64,000 nt of DNA from Verrucomicrobiia bacterium (GTDB lineage Bacteria; Verrucomicrobiota; Verrucomicrobiia; Opitutales; Opitutaceae): assembly GCA_011525695.1 (NCBI GenBank), contig WYBX01000101.1, positions 49,246 through 113,245 of the forward strand. The letters run 5' to 3'. Each line of letters opens with the position of its first letter. Positions within the stretch are counted from its first letter, which is position 1. This document shows, piece by piece, positions 11,006 through 18,944 of this stretch. The position numbers were made by a program, and so were the translations under genes. Below the pieces are notes generated by a model. That model searched no databases. It was given only the letters and a program-made list of their open reading frames with translations, and was not told where the DNA came from.

Positions 11006-11350
11006 TCAGAACGTGTCGCCCTTCCAGCCCCACATGGATCCCTTGACGTCGATGAATTTCACGTAGACGCGATCCCGTGGGATTCCGAGGTGGCCCTCGA
11101 GCAGCTGGCAAAGTGCTTCGGAAAGATCCTTGGTCTTGCGCGCCGGCAGCCCGACGGCCTTGAGTTCCAGGAACGCGACGGGTTCGTCGCTGCCGGCAAA
11201 CAGCATCGGGGTGTCGGCAGTGAGCGCGACCATCACGAAGCTCTCGGGCTTTTCCAGCTGCTCCGCCACCAGCATCGACGCATTTTTCAAGATCGCGCGT
11301 TCCGCGCGCTTGTTGAGGGGAAGATTCGTCTGGATTGTGAGGTAGGGCAT
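11006..11350 (-). CDS. Tautomerase / MIF-family protein
   Basis: This 114-aa protein begins MPYLTIQTN, placing the catalytic Pro at position 2 of the precursor, as in the MIF and phenylpyruvate-tautomerase family where it acts as the general base after Met removal. The C-terminal YVKFIDVKGSMWGWKGDTF resembles the trimer-forming end of MIF proteins. Length is normal for the family (about 114). The natural substrate is unknown. Confidence 0.88.
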   Translation of the reverse strand: MPYLTIQTNLPLNKRAERAILKNASMLVAEQLEKPESFVMVALTADTPMLFAGSDEPVAFLELKAVGLPARKTKDLSEALCQLLEGHLGIPRDRVYVKFIDVKGSMWGWKGDTF

Positions 11351-11526
11351 GGCGTTCGGGGTTCGGAAATCGCACCGCGCGAATCGAACCCGTCGAAACG
11401 TGTTCCGATCCCCGCGAGTCGCAACCTCCTCGACTACGATTTGGCGATTCCCGGCGCGTGAGGATGCGGCGCCGTCGACTTTGACTCAGATGCGCATCCT
11501 TGAGCCTTTCGTTGAACCACGCAGCC

Positions 11527-11603
11527 GCAGGGGAGCAGCCTCGTCTGCGCCCCCAGAACCGTTCAATGAAGCAGGTGAGCGCAGGCAAGACTGCGCCCCT
11601 ACG
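11527..11603. repeat. Large imperfect inverted repeat (copy 1)
   Basis: GCAGGGGAGCAGCCTCGTCT and its right-hand partner GCGCAGGCAAGACTGCGCCC face each other across a loop containing AGAACCGTTC. The same structure and loop word recur at 13948-14024. It sits between a minus-strand tautomerase gene and the end of the mogA-like gene. It is unlikely to be a simple terminator because neither neighbour ends toward it in the usual way. Confidence 0.7.
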
Positions 11604-11631
11604 AATCCAATACTGAATCCCTGAATCAGCT

Positions 11632-12168
11632 TCAGGGCTTGGGTCTAAAGACCTTCATCACCGACTCATTCGTTTCGAGCCGCGGCCCGCCGATAAGATC
11701 GATGCAATAGGGAATCGCGGGGAAGACCGCCTCGAGGTTCTCGCGGATCGCCTTCGGCCGTCCCGGGAGATTCACGATCAGGGTTCGACCACGAATGCCG
11801 GCGGTCTGGCGCGAAAGGATTGCCGTCGGCACGTGGCGCAGCGACGCCGCCCGCATGAGTTCACCGAACCCCGGCATCAGTTTCCCGCACACGGCGGCGG
11901 TCGCCTCGGGCGTGACATCCCGCGGCGCGGGCCCCGTGCCCCCGGTGGTCACCACCAGGCAGCAGCCGGCCACATCGGCCATCCGGCGCAGCTCCGCCTC
12001 AATCGCCTCGCGCTCGTCGGGGACCACGCGGTAGTCGACCTCGAATGCCGTGGCGAGCCATTCGCGGAGAAGCGCAACGCAGGCCTTGCCAGGGACATCC
12101 TCGTAGACTCCGGCGCTCGCGCGATCGGAGACGTTCACCACGCCAATGACAGGAGCGTTGTTCACCAC
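11632..12168 (-). CDS. Molybdopterin adenylyltransferase-like protein (MogA/MoaB family)
   Basis: The family start VIGVVNVSDRASAGVYED and the signature VVTTGGTGPAPRDVTPEAT identify the MoCF-binding fold that adenylates molybdopterin before molybdenum insertion. An open frame continues upstream to 12363, but its extra residues are not family-like. I place the start at the GTG at 12168 (178 aa), with GTG 12165 as an alternative. A distal MOSC protein in the window could use the cofactor; no other Moco genes are adjacent. Confidence 0.87.
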   Translation of the reverse strand: MVNNAPVIGVVNVSDRASAGVYEDVPGKACVALLREWLATAFEVDYRVVPDEREAIEAELRRMADVAGCCLVVTTGGTGPAPRDVTPEATAAVCGKLMPGFGELMRAASLRHVPTAILSRQTAGIRGRTLIVNLPGRPKAIRENLEAVFPAIPYCIDLIGGPRLETNESVMKVFRPKP

Positions 12169-12359
12169 GTCATGGCATGGCTGGAATGCATCCAGAGCGG
12201 AAGCAAGTTCGGAAGCATGGCACGACCGTCGTTCGCCGCCGAGCCTCTGATCCGGAAGCAATGGGACCCGACGATTCCATGTCGCACCTGCGACATCGAA
12301 TCGCGCGGGGGAGTATGCTCGGTATCGTGAGGTTGAGCGTTGCAGCGACAGGTGGCGGA

Positions 12360-13202
12360 TCATCCGTTGGTGAAGAGCCGCCGGACGGAGGCGGGGGATT
12401 CGCCGCGAGCCCGCAGGGTGCGCAATGCGAGCGAATCATGCCGCTTGGCCAACCGGCGGCCGCGCTCATCCAGCATCAGCGGAGCGTGAAAATAGCGTGG
12501 TGGCTGCCAGCCGAGGGCGCGAAACAGCAGGAGCTGGCGGAACGTGCTCCGGATAAGATCGGCGCCGCGCACGACCTCGGTGATGCCGAGCTCCGCGTCG
12601 TCCACTGTCGTGGCCAGCTGGTAACTCGGGGTGTCGTCCTTGCGCCACACGAGGAAATCGCCGAAGTCGCGTCCCGCGACGGCCTGTTGTTCGCCAGCGG
12701 CCAGATCCATGAAGTGCATCGGTTCGTCATCGGGGACGCGGAACCGCCAGTTGACGGTGACCGGCCGGCCGAGGGGCGGCAGCGGGGCATCCGGGGCCGG
12801 CCGGAAGGCCCGCGGGTAGATCGGCTCGTCCTCGATGCCGCCGGTTTCGTGGGGTGCCCCGGCGGCCTCCTGCACATCGCGCCGTGACCGGGTGCAAGGG
12901 AAGATCAACCCGGCGGTATGCAGCTGCTCGAGCGCCAGCCGGTGCCGGTCCACCCGGGCGAGCTGGGAAATGAGCCCGTTCTCCCAGTCGATACCGACCC
13001 AGCGAAGGTCCTCCTGCATGGCCTCGACAAATTCCGGCCGACAGCGGGCCCGGTCGAGATCATCGCTGCGCAACAGCAGCCGGCCACCGGCCGCACGGGC
13101 CCGCTCGGCCGCCGTCCAGAAGGTCCGCGCATGGCCGACATGCAGGTAACCGGTCGGGGAAGGGGCCAGCCGGCCGAGATAAGGGAAAGTAGGCTCAGTC
13201 AC
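12360..13202 (-). CDS. gluQ: Glutamyl-Q tRNA(Asp) synthetase
   Basis: This 280-aa protein is a truncated glutamyl-tRNA synthetase with the HIGH-type motif GYLHVGHA (about 18-25) and a KMSKS-like RRLAKRH, but no anticodon-binding domain. GluQ-RS attaches glutamate to queuosine in tRNA-Asp. The zinc-binding region differs from the E. coli enzyme as I recall it: only the first Cys (in FPCTRSR) remains, and the later Cys positions hold Arg and Ala. The adjacent mogA-like gene follows on the same strand. Confidence 0.9.
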   Translation of the reverse strand: MTEPTFPYLGRLAPSPTGYLHVGHARTFWTAAERARAAGGRLLLRSDDLDRARCRPEFVEAMQEDLRWVGIDWENGLISQLARVDRHRLALEQLHTAGLIFPCTRSRRDVQEAAGAPHETGGIEDEPIYPRAFRPAPDAPLPPLGRPVTVNWRFRVPDDEPMHFMDLAAGEQQAVAGRDFGDFLVWRKDDTPSYQLATTVDDAELGITEVVRGADLIRSTFRQLLLFRALGWQPPRYFHAPLMLDERGRRLAKRHDSLALRTLRARGESPASVRRLFTNG

Positions 13203-13257
13203 GAATGGCAGGCGGCATTACTGTGCTTTTGTTCGTGCCAAATCACGTCCATTCGTG
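13200..13257. repeat. Inverted repeat CACGAATGG / CCATTCGTG between divergent genes
   Basis: Nine-base arms at 13200-13208 and 13249-13257 flank 40 bp between gluQ (minus) and the LOG-family gene (plus). The right arm continues as the common-looking phrase CCATTCGTGGTTTC. It could be a repeat remnant or an operator. Confidence 0.5.
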
Positions 13258-13270
13258 GTTTCAGCATTCC

Positions 13271-13858
13271 ATGACCAAACTGCTCTGCGTCTACTGCGCC
13301 TCCAGCGACCGGATCGATCCGAAGTATTTTTCCACGGCGGCGGAACTCGGGCGCGAGATGGTCATGCGGGGGTGGGGATTGATCTATGGTGGAGGTCGGA
13401 CGGGCACGATGGGCGCGGTGGCGCGGGCCGTGAAGCAGAATGGCGGCCGCGTGGTGGGGATCATCCCCGAATTCATGAAACTCCGGGAGCTCGCGTATGC
13501 CGAGGCGGACGAGCTGGTCACGGTCATCACGATGCGTGAGCGGAAACTGATGATGGAGACGCGAGCGGATGCGTTTGTGGCGCTGCCCGGGGGTTGGGGC
13601 ACGCTCGAGGAGATCCTGGAGATACTGACGCTGCGCCAGCTCGAGGTGGTCAGGAAGCCCTGTGTTTTCCTGAATCAGGACGGATTTTATGATCCGCTGC
13701 TGCAACAGTTCGAGCGGATGCTGGCAGGCCAATTCTTCAGATCCTCGAACATGGATCTGTTTCGGGTGGCGAGCACCCCGTCGGCGGTCTTCGATGAAAT
13801 TGCCGCCGCCGAGGGCTCACCGGCACCTGTTGAGTCGAAGTGGTTCGAGACGCGGTAG
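13271..13858 (+). CDS. LOG-family protein (TIGR00730; putative nucleotide phosphoribohydrolase)
   Basis: The protein is 195 aa from ATG 13271, where the family start MTKLLCVYCASS appears; an in-frame ATG at 13205 would add 22 unlikely residues. The Rossmann-like GGGRTGTMGAVA (about 42-53) and the catalytic PGGWGTLEE motif are both present. Family members release free bases such as cytokinins or adenine from nucleoside 5'-monophosphates. The gene is isolated, and its 3' side meets batD convergently across two repeats. Confidence 0.92.
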   Translation: MTKLLCVYCASSDRIDPKYFSTAAELGREMVMRGWGLIYGGGRTGTMGAVARAVKQNGGRVVGIIPEFMKLRELAYAEADELVTVITMRERKLMMETRADAFVALPGGWGTLEEILEILTLRQLEVVRKPCVFLNQDGFYDPLLQQFERMLAGQFFRSSNMDLFRVASTPSAVFDEIAAAEGSPAPVESKWFETR

Positions 13859-13885
13859 CCGGGCAGAGGCGTGTTTTGGGTTTGA

Positions 13886-13915
13886 GGACGCCACGGAGGG
13901 CGTCCCTCCAGGAAT
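13886..13915 (-). repeat. CTCCGT-loop hairpin (copy 1)
   Basis: Read on the minus strand: a head ATTCCTGGAG, then a perfect 7-bp stem GGACGCC / GGCGTCC around loop CTCCGT. It belongs to the family seen at 16587, 41007, 41066 and 41142. Confidence 0.85.
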
Positions 13916-13947
13916 GTGTCTTCGAATCCAGGGGTTGGAATTGGATT

Positions 13948-14024
13948 CGTAGGGGCACAGCCTTGCCTGCGCCCACCCGGTGATAGAACCGTTCTGAGGG
14001 CGCAGGCGAGGCTGCGCCCCTACG
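13948..14024. repeat. Large imperfect inverted repeat (copy 2), between convergent genes
   Basis: CGTAGGGGC...GCCTGCGCCC on the left pairs imperfectly with GGGCGCAGGC...GCGCCCCTACG on the right over about 26 bp. The loop contains AGAACCGTTC, as in the copy at 11527. It lies between the ends of the LOG gene and batD (which stops at 14026), so here it may work as a bidirectional terminator. Confidence 0.75.
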
Positions 14025-14025
14025 G

Positions 14026-16539
14026 CTACTTCCAGATCGCCACGAGTTCTTCCTTCCTGACCCAGCCGCTCTGGCCGTTCTCGAACTGAAGGTGGGTCCA
14101 GCCCAGGAAAGTGTCGTCCGCAATTGCCATCGAGCCGGCGGCGAGGGCGGTCGTCTTTTGCGAGGTATCGGCTTCGGTGGGAATCGAGCGGAGCGTGCCA
14201 CTGCGCGCCACGGTCACGGCGCGGGCGTCGGCCGCGAGCCCGTACTGGCGCCAGGCGGTGATCGCGAGCGAGCAGCCCACGAGCGCTACGGCGAGCAGGA
14301 TGCCAGCCGCGCTGTAATGGCCGCGGCGTTTCGCACCATAGGCGTTGAAGATATCCCAGCCGAGCGCCGCGGCGGCCAGCGCGGCACCGGCGATCGCCAC
14401 CCATTGCCACCAGGCCGGAGAGCCAAGGCTTGCGATCGATGGCATCGCCGACCCCTGCAGGAACGGAAGGAAGGCGCTCGGGGCAAAACCCGCCTTTTCC
14501 GTCAGCAGGATCAGATGCCATTTTACGGAGGGATGATTCGGCTGCTGCGCAAAGGCCGCCGCTGCGTGGGCAACCGCTTCGCCGGTCCGCTCCTGCTGCG
14601 CGAGCGCGAGGCCCAGGTTGTGCCGCGCAATCCAGTCGGTCGGCGCCGCGGCCAGCCGTGCGCGCCAGATCTTCTCCGCCGCGGCGAAATCTCCCTGTCG
14701 GTACGCGCCCAGGGCATCACCGGCTGCGGGAGTTGACGCGGCGATCACGGAGGCCGCCGTCCCGACCAGCAGGAACCCGCAGCCAATCAGCGCTGCAAAG
14801 GGCATCAGGTTTTGGGGCAGGAAAAGCCGCCAGGGCTTGAACGTCGGCAGCGCCTTGGCGACGACCGCTTCCTGGGCTCGCGCCACCCAGTCCGCGGGCA
14901 GCGGCATGGCTGCTCCATAAAGGGCTTGATCCGCTTCGGCCCACAACCGGCTCCAGGTGGGATCCGCGATCGCGTTGGGGGGCGGCGCGGCGCGGGGGAC
15001 CTGCCAGAGGAGCGCGCTTTCGCGTTGCCACGAGAGCAGCAGGGCACGGCGTTCAGCGGGATCGGCGCGCTGGATATCGGCGAGGATCCGGACGAGCCGG
15101 CTGCGGGCCGCGCGCCGCGGGCCGACCGGATCGGTCTTGTGCGCCTGGCGCAGGGCCAGCCCGAGCCAGAACAGGACGAGCGCGGCCAGCGGCGCGAGTA
15201 GCGAGGTCACAAACACCGGGGTCGACAGCGGAACGCCCACCGCGGTCGTCCCGGGCAGCGGATCCCGGGGAATGCCTTCGGGTGTCGGCGGAGCTGCCAC
15301 GGTGCTTCGGGGCGGTTCGTCACCGCCAGCGATCAGTGAAGCAGCGGAGCCGGCAGCCGGAGCCCCGGCGTCCTCCGGCGGCATCACATTGAACCGCGGC
15401 GCCCCGGCCGGCGCGATGGCAAGAGTTGTGCGCGGGGCAGTGAGGGTCCGGTAACCGCCGCTCCGGGGATCAAAATAGACGAACGAAATGGGACCGAGGG
15501 TGTAATTCCCGGACTTCGTCGGCACGAGCACCACGTCTTCCGTCAGGGAGACATCGAAGAGCTTTCCCTCCGCCGGTGTCCGCTTCGCCTTGGGCTGCAC
15601 GACCTGGAAATCGTTCGAGACCTCGCGGGACGGCAGCCCGGCGATGTCAGGCCAGTTGCCCGTCCCCTGCAGTTCGAGCGTCCAGGTGACCGGCTCGCCC
15701 ACCGTCGCGCGTTCCGGAACCACCTTCGACTGGAGCGTGAACTGGCCGACGGCACCCGTAAAACCGGCCGGTGACGGCGGCAGGGCCTTCACCTCGATCA
15801 CGGGCTGGTCGGAGGTGACCGAGACCGGTTCCATCCGGGGTTGCTGAAACAGCCCGAACCCGACGTTGCCGGTCTGGATGTTCATCAGGTGGCTGGCGGC
15901 CTCCAGCTTGAGAATATTGGGCTGCCGGCCGACGACCCGGGTGCGGTACTCGATTTGCAGCTGCCGCTCGCCATTCGTGACCGCCTCCGTGACCTCCGGC
16001 TTGGACCAATCTTCCGCCACGAGCGGGGCGGGATTCCAATCGAAGGTCTGGTTGACCTGCGGATTATTCCGGCGCGAGGCGGAGAGCTGGTAGGTGAGAC
16101 CGAACACCTCGCCCGCCCACACGCTGGTGCGTTCGGGAATCAGCTTCGAACTGGCGACGGATTCCAGTGGTGCGGCCGGAGCGGCCGCGTTGAAGGCGGC
16201 GACCTGGATCGGCCCGCGGTTCGTCTTGACGGAAAAGGCCGGAATATTGACGGGACCGCTCTGCCGTGAGCGCACGAGATATGAGAGCGTCGCCGTGCGG
16301 GTCACCTGGAAGTTCACGATCGACGTGTTCTGCTGCGAACCGAGATACGACAGGGTCGCGCCGGGCAGGTCGGGGAGCTCGGGGTCGCCATCCGGCACGC
16401 AGTCGGTGAAGACGAGCTGAAGCGCGGACGGATTTCCCGGATCGGATTCCCAATGGACGGTCTGTGCCTGGGCCAGCGTTCCGAGAAGGACGAGGAAGGC
16501 GAATACGAGGGAGATTGGAAGTTTCGGAATGTGAATCAA
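14026..16539 (-). CDS. batD: BatD-like membrane protein with C-terminal TPR and SH3-type region
   Basis: This 837-aa protein begins with a signal peptide (ISLVFAFLVLLGTLAQAQT). A large periplasmic BatD-type beta region follows (about 25-390), then a hydrophobic segment near 430-455. A cytoplasmic helical part holds TPR-like repeats (AYRQGDFAAAEKIWRARLA), with a further membrane segment near 725. The protein ends in an SH3-like domain (WTHLQFENGQSGWVRKEEL). The start is a TTG at 16539, supported by GGAGGG eight bases upstream. Bat proteins work with MoxR ATPases in envelope stress or substrate maturation. The gene is last in the moxR-DUF58-batA-batB-batD run. Confidence 0.85.
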   Translation of the reverse strand: MIHIPKLPISLVFAFLVLLGTLAQAQTVHWESDPGNPSALQLVFTDCVPDGDPELPDLPGATLSYLGSQQNTSIVNFQVTRTATLSYLVRSRQSGPVNIPAFSVKTNRGPIQVAAFNAAAPAAPLESVASSKLIPERTSVWAGEVFGLTYQLSASRRNNPQVNQTFDWNPAPLVAEDWSKPEVTEAVTNGERQLQIEYRTRVVGRQPNILKLEAASHLMNIQTGNVGFGLFQQPRMEPVSVTSDQPVIEVKALPPSPAGFTGAVGQFTLQSKVVPERATVGEPVTWTLELQGTGNWPDIAGLPSREVSNDFQVVQPKAKRTPAEGKLFDVSLTEDVVLVPTKSGNYTLGPISFVYFDPRSGGYRTLTAPRTTLAIAPAGAPRFNVMPPEDAGAPAAGSAASLIAGGDEPPRSTVAAPPTPEGIPRDPLPGTTAVGVPLSTPVFVTSLLAPLAALVLFWLGLALRQAHKTDPVGPRRAARSRLVRILADIQRADPAERRALLLSWQRESALLWQVPRAAPPPNAIADPTWSRLWAEADQALYGAAMPLPADWVARAQEAVVAKALPTFKPWRLFLPQNLMPFAALIGCGFLLVGTAASVIAASTPAAGDALGAYRQGDFAAAEKIWRARLAAAPTDWIARHNLGLALAQQERTGEAVAHAAAAFAQQPNHPSVKWHLILLTEKAGFAPSAFLPFLQGSAMPSIASLGSPAWWQWVAIAGAALAAAALGWDIFNAYGAKRRGHYSAAGILLAVALVGCSLAITAWRQYGLAADARAVTVARSGTLRSIPTEADTSQKTTALAAGSMAIADDTFLGWTHLQFENGQSGWVRKEELVAIWK

Positions 16540-16586
16540 CGGGTTGTCCCTCCAGGACGGGAGTCTGAATCAGGAATCGAAATTGG

Positions 16587-16616
16587 ATTCATGGAGGGCC
16601 GGGCTCCGTCCCGGCC
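16587..16616 (+). repeat. CTCCGT-loop hairpin (copy 2), inside the bat operon
   Basis: Head ATTCATGGAG, stem GGCCGGG / CCCGGCC (7 bp, perfect), loop CTCCGT. It sits in the 103-bp space between batB and batD. In the operon transcript it would form the complementary hairpin just ahead of batD. Confidence 0.88.
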
Positions 16617-16642
16617 ATGGGAAGGTTGAGGGAGGAATATCA

Positions 16643-18541
16643 TTACCAGTCCTTGCCGGGTTTCTTCGTCTGTTTCTGGTCGCCTTCCATCAATTGGAAG
16701 AGCTCGGCTGGGGAGTCCTGGTTCCGCAGTTGCTCCAGTTTCTGAAGCGGCAGCGCGAGTGCCGGATCCTTCGGCTCATTGGGTTCATTGCGCTCCTCCG
16801 CACCGCCCACTTTTTGCGTGTCGCCCGGCGGAGGCGGCGGCGGTTCGGATTTCTCGTCCATGTCGCCAAAGGCGGATTCCCCCTGGGTCCTCGGCTGTTG
16901 CTGCGGAGGCTGGGATTGCCCGTCGTTCTGTTTCTGATCCTGGTTCTTGTTCGATGGGTCGGATTTTTTCGGATCCTGTTTTTGCTGCTGTTCCTTGGAT
17001 GATTGATCCTGGTCCTGCTGGTCCTGCGATTGTTGATCCTGGTTCTGCTGGTCCTGGTCCTTTTGATCCTGTTGAGGCGGGGGCTTCTGGTCGGGTTGCT
17101 GCTGTTCTTCGGGCGGCTGGAGCAGGGCTTCGAGCTCCTCGCGCAGCTTCGGCCAGTCGGCGGTGGCGACATCGAGGCTGGCGCCGAGATCGACCGCCGA
17201 GAGGGCGTCGCGAACCGGACCTTCCGGGACGGTCTGCTGCTGTGAACGGATCCCGGTGCCCCAAGTGATGGTTTCCCGGGCGAGTTCAGCCCAGTCGCGG
17301 GCCGTGCGATGGGACGCCGCCGACAGCCGGCCGACGATTCTTCCGAGTGGCGAGACTTCGGGTGTCGCGGTGGCGGGGGTTGCCGATGCCGCCGCGCGGG
17401 CGGCGGCCGGGAAGAGCGCCGAAGCTGTGACCACGAATCCGAGGAACAGGAAGATCGGGACTGCACCGGCGGTTTCCTGCACTTTGCTGGTGGCGCCGGA
17501 CGCAGGGTCCTGCCGGATGGTCAGCCGTACGTCCCGCGTGCGCGGCCGGACCGGGAACTCGTAATAGACGCTCACGAGGAGGCACCACAATCCGAGCGCA
17601 AGCGGCCATTGAAACCGCTCCACAAGCCGGATGGTGTTTTTCTCCACAAATTCGCCCTTCCGCCCAGCCTCGATGGTTTCCGAGAGCAACGCGGCGAGAT
17701 CGACCCAGACGCTGGCGTCGCGATACGTGCCGCCGGTGACGCTCGCCAGTTCCTCGAGCGTCGCGCTCTCGAGTTTCGACAGCACGACGGCGCCGCGCTC
17801 ATCCTTCACGAACGCACCGGCACCGTCGGGAATCATCGCGCCGCCGGGAGTGCCGACGCCGAGCCCGATCACCCGGATATTCTTCTGCTTCAGTTCCTCC
17901 GCCCGGCTGCGCCAGCCGTCATCGGTCGCCTCGCCGTCACTGAGCACGATCAGGAATCGATCCGCCGAGGCGCTGGCGCCGAATGCGTCGATTGCGGCGG
18001 CGATCAGGGCGGAGTAATTCGTGCCACCCTCGGGCAGGAAGTCGGGCCCGAGGGCCGGCAGGAATTCCCGGAGGATCTCGTAGTCGGCGCTGAGCGGGCT
18101 CTGCAGGAAGGCGGTGCCGGAGAATACGACCAGGCCGACGCGTTCGCCGGCGAGCTTCTCGAGGAGTGATTGAATCAGCAGCTTCGCGCGCTCGAGCCGG
18201 GACGGCTTGACGTCCGGTGTGAGCATCGATCGGGAAAGGTCGACGGCGAGGAGGATCTCGCGTGATTGATCGAAGACGGGTTCCTCGAGCCGGCCCCATT
18301 GCGGGCGGGCGAGGGCGACGACGGCCAGGCTGAGTCCGAGCGCGAACCAGATCCGCGGGCCGGAACTGCCGGCGGGGGATGCCCGGCCGCTGGCGAGCTG
18401 GAGCGAGCGGGCGCCGGCTTCAGCACGCAGGATTTTCGGACGTGCCGCGGTGACTTCGCGGCGCCGGTGGGTGAATTCCCAGACGAGGAGCCCGGCGGGG
18501 AGCAGGAGCAGCCAGAAGAGTTGGGGCCAGGCGAAGGTCAT
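16643..18541 (-). CDS. batB: BatB-like von Willebrand A protein with a Gln/Asp-rich BatC-like tail
   Basis: This 632-aa protein has two N-terminal membrane helices (about 5-22 and 62-80). A vWA domain follows, with MIDAS residues D101, S103 and S105 in AVDLSRS and a downstream SDGEATD loop, then a helix near 305-325. After another helix the protein carries a roughly 100-residue run of Q, D, K, N and P (about 470-590) before a conserved-looking end. The tail resembles the disordered end of BatC, so batB and batC may be fused here (inference). vWA domains bind partners through the metal site and serve MoxR chaperone systems. Confidence 0.86.
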   Translation of the reverse strand: MTFAWPQLFWLLLLPAGLLVWEFTHRRREVTAARPKILRAEAGARSLQLASGRASPAGSSGPRIWFALGLSLAVVALARPQWGRLEEPVFDQSREILLAVDLSRSMLTPDVKPSRLERAKLLIQSLLEKLAGERVGLVVFSGTAFLQSPLSADYEILREFLPALGPDFLPEGGTNYSALIAAAIDAFGASASADRFLIVLSDGEATDDGWRSRAEELKQKNIRVIGLGVGTPGGAMIPDGAGAFVKDERGAVVLSKLESATLEELASVTGGTYRDASVWVDLAALLSETIEAGRKGEFVEKNTIRLVERFQWPLALGLWCLLVSVYYEFPVRPRTRDVRLTIRQDPASGATSKVQETAGAVPIFLFLGFVVTASALFPAAARAAASATPATATPEVSPLGRIVGRLSAASHRTARDWAELARETITWGTGIRSQQQTVPEGPVRDALSAVDLGASLDVATADWPKLREELEALLQPPEEQQQPDQKPPPQQDQKDQDQQNQDQQSQDQQDQDQSSKEQQQKQDPKKSDPSNKNQDQKQNDGQSQPPQQQPRTQGESAFGDMDEKSEPPPPPPGDTQKVGGAEERNEPNEPKDPALALPLQKLEQLRNQDSPAELFQLMEGDQKQTKKPGKDW

Positions 18542-18591
18542 GCGGAAGTGATGTGCGCTGAGTGACCCATACGACCCACCGTTGCCGAACT

Positions 18592-18660
18592 AATCTTTCT
18601 CGTGGTTCTTTCTCTTAATCTTTCTCTGCCGGCACCTCCGGGAACGAGAAAGAGAAAGTC
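18592..18660. repeat. CTTTCTC word-like tract
   Basis: Alternating AATCTTTCTC, TTCTTTCTC and GAGAAAGAGAAAG words. The same vocabulary recurs in the leader of the DUF58 gene (20888-20975). It is non-coding. Confidence 0.65.
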
Positions 18661-18671
18661 TTGCACGCTTA

Positions 18672-18844
18672 GCGCCAACGGCGCGCCATATTGTGAGCCT
18701 GGGCCAGCGGCCCAGGTTTCGTGAGAGGCGAAATGCGAGGGCTGAAAGCCCGGTCCATTTGGTCGGGCTTTCAGCCCTTCACTGACTTGCAACACGTTTC
18801 CTGGGGCGTTGCCCCAGGCTGGACATGGCCCGCGCCGTTGGCGC
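18672..18844. repeat. Mirror-symmetric array of six short hairpins (copy B, most complete)
   Basis: In order: GCGCC-AAC-GGCGC (18672), CCTGGGCC-AGC-GGCCCAGG (18698), GGGCT-GAA-AGCCC (18739), a 13-base centre, GGGCT-TTC-AGCCC (18765), CCTGGGGC-GTT-GCCCCAGG (18800) and GCGCC-GTT-GGCGC (18832). The right half is the inverted image of the left in order and type. It occupies the space between batA and batB. Such compound palindromes resemble REP/BIME elements mobilised by RAYT transposases, but no such gene is in the window. Confidence 0.88.
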
Positions 18845-18944
18845 TTTGGAGTTGCGGTCACAGGATCCATGTAAGGTACGGGATTCATCGCCGCTACATG
18901 AAGTGTGGGCAAGAGACGCCCCTCCTGTTGAGAGTGGCTGATTT

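Noticed and set aside
11375..11400. Sequence resembling a tRNA T-loop on the minus strand (GGGTTCGATTC)
   Set aside because: The flanking bases do not form a T-stem and there is no acceptor or anticodon arm.
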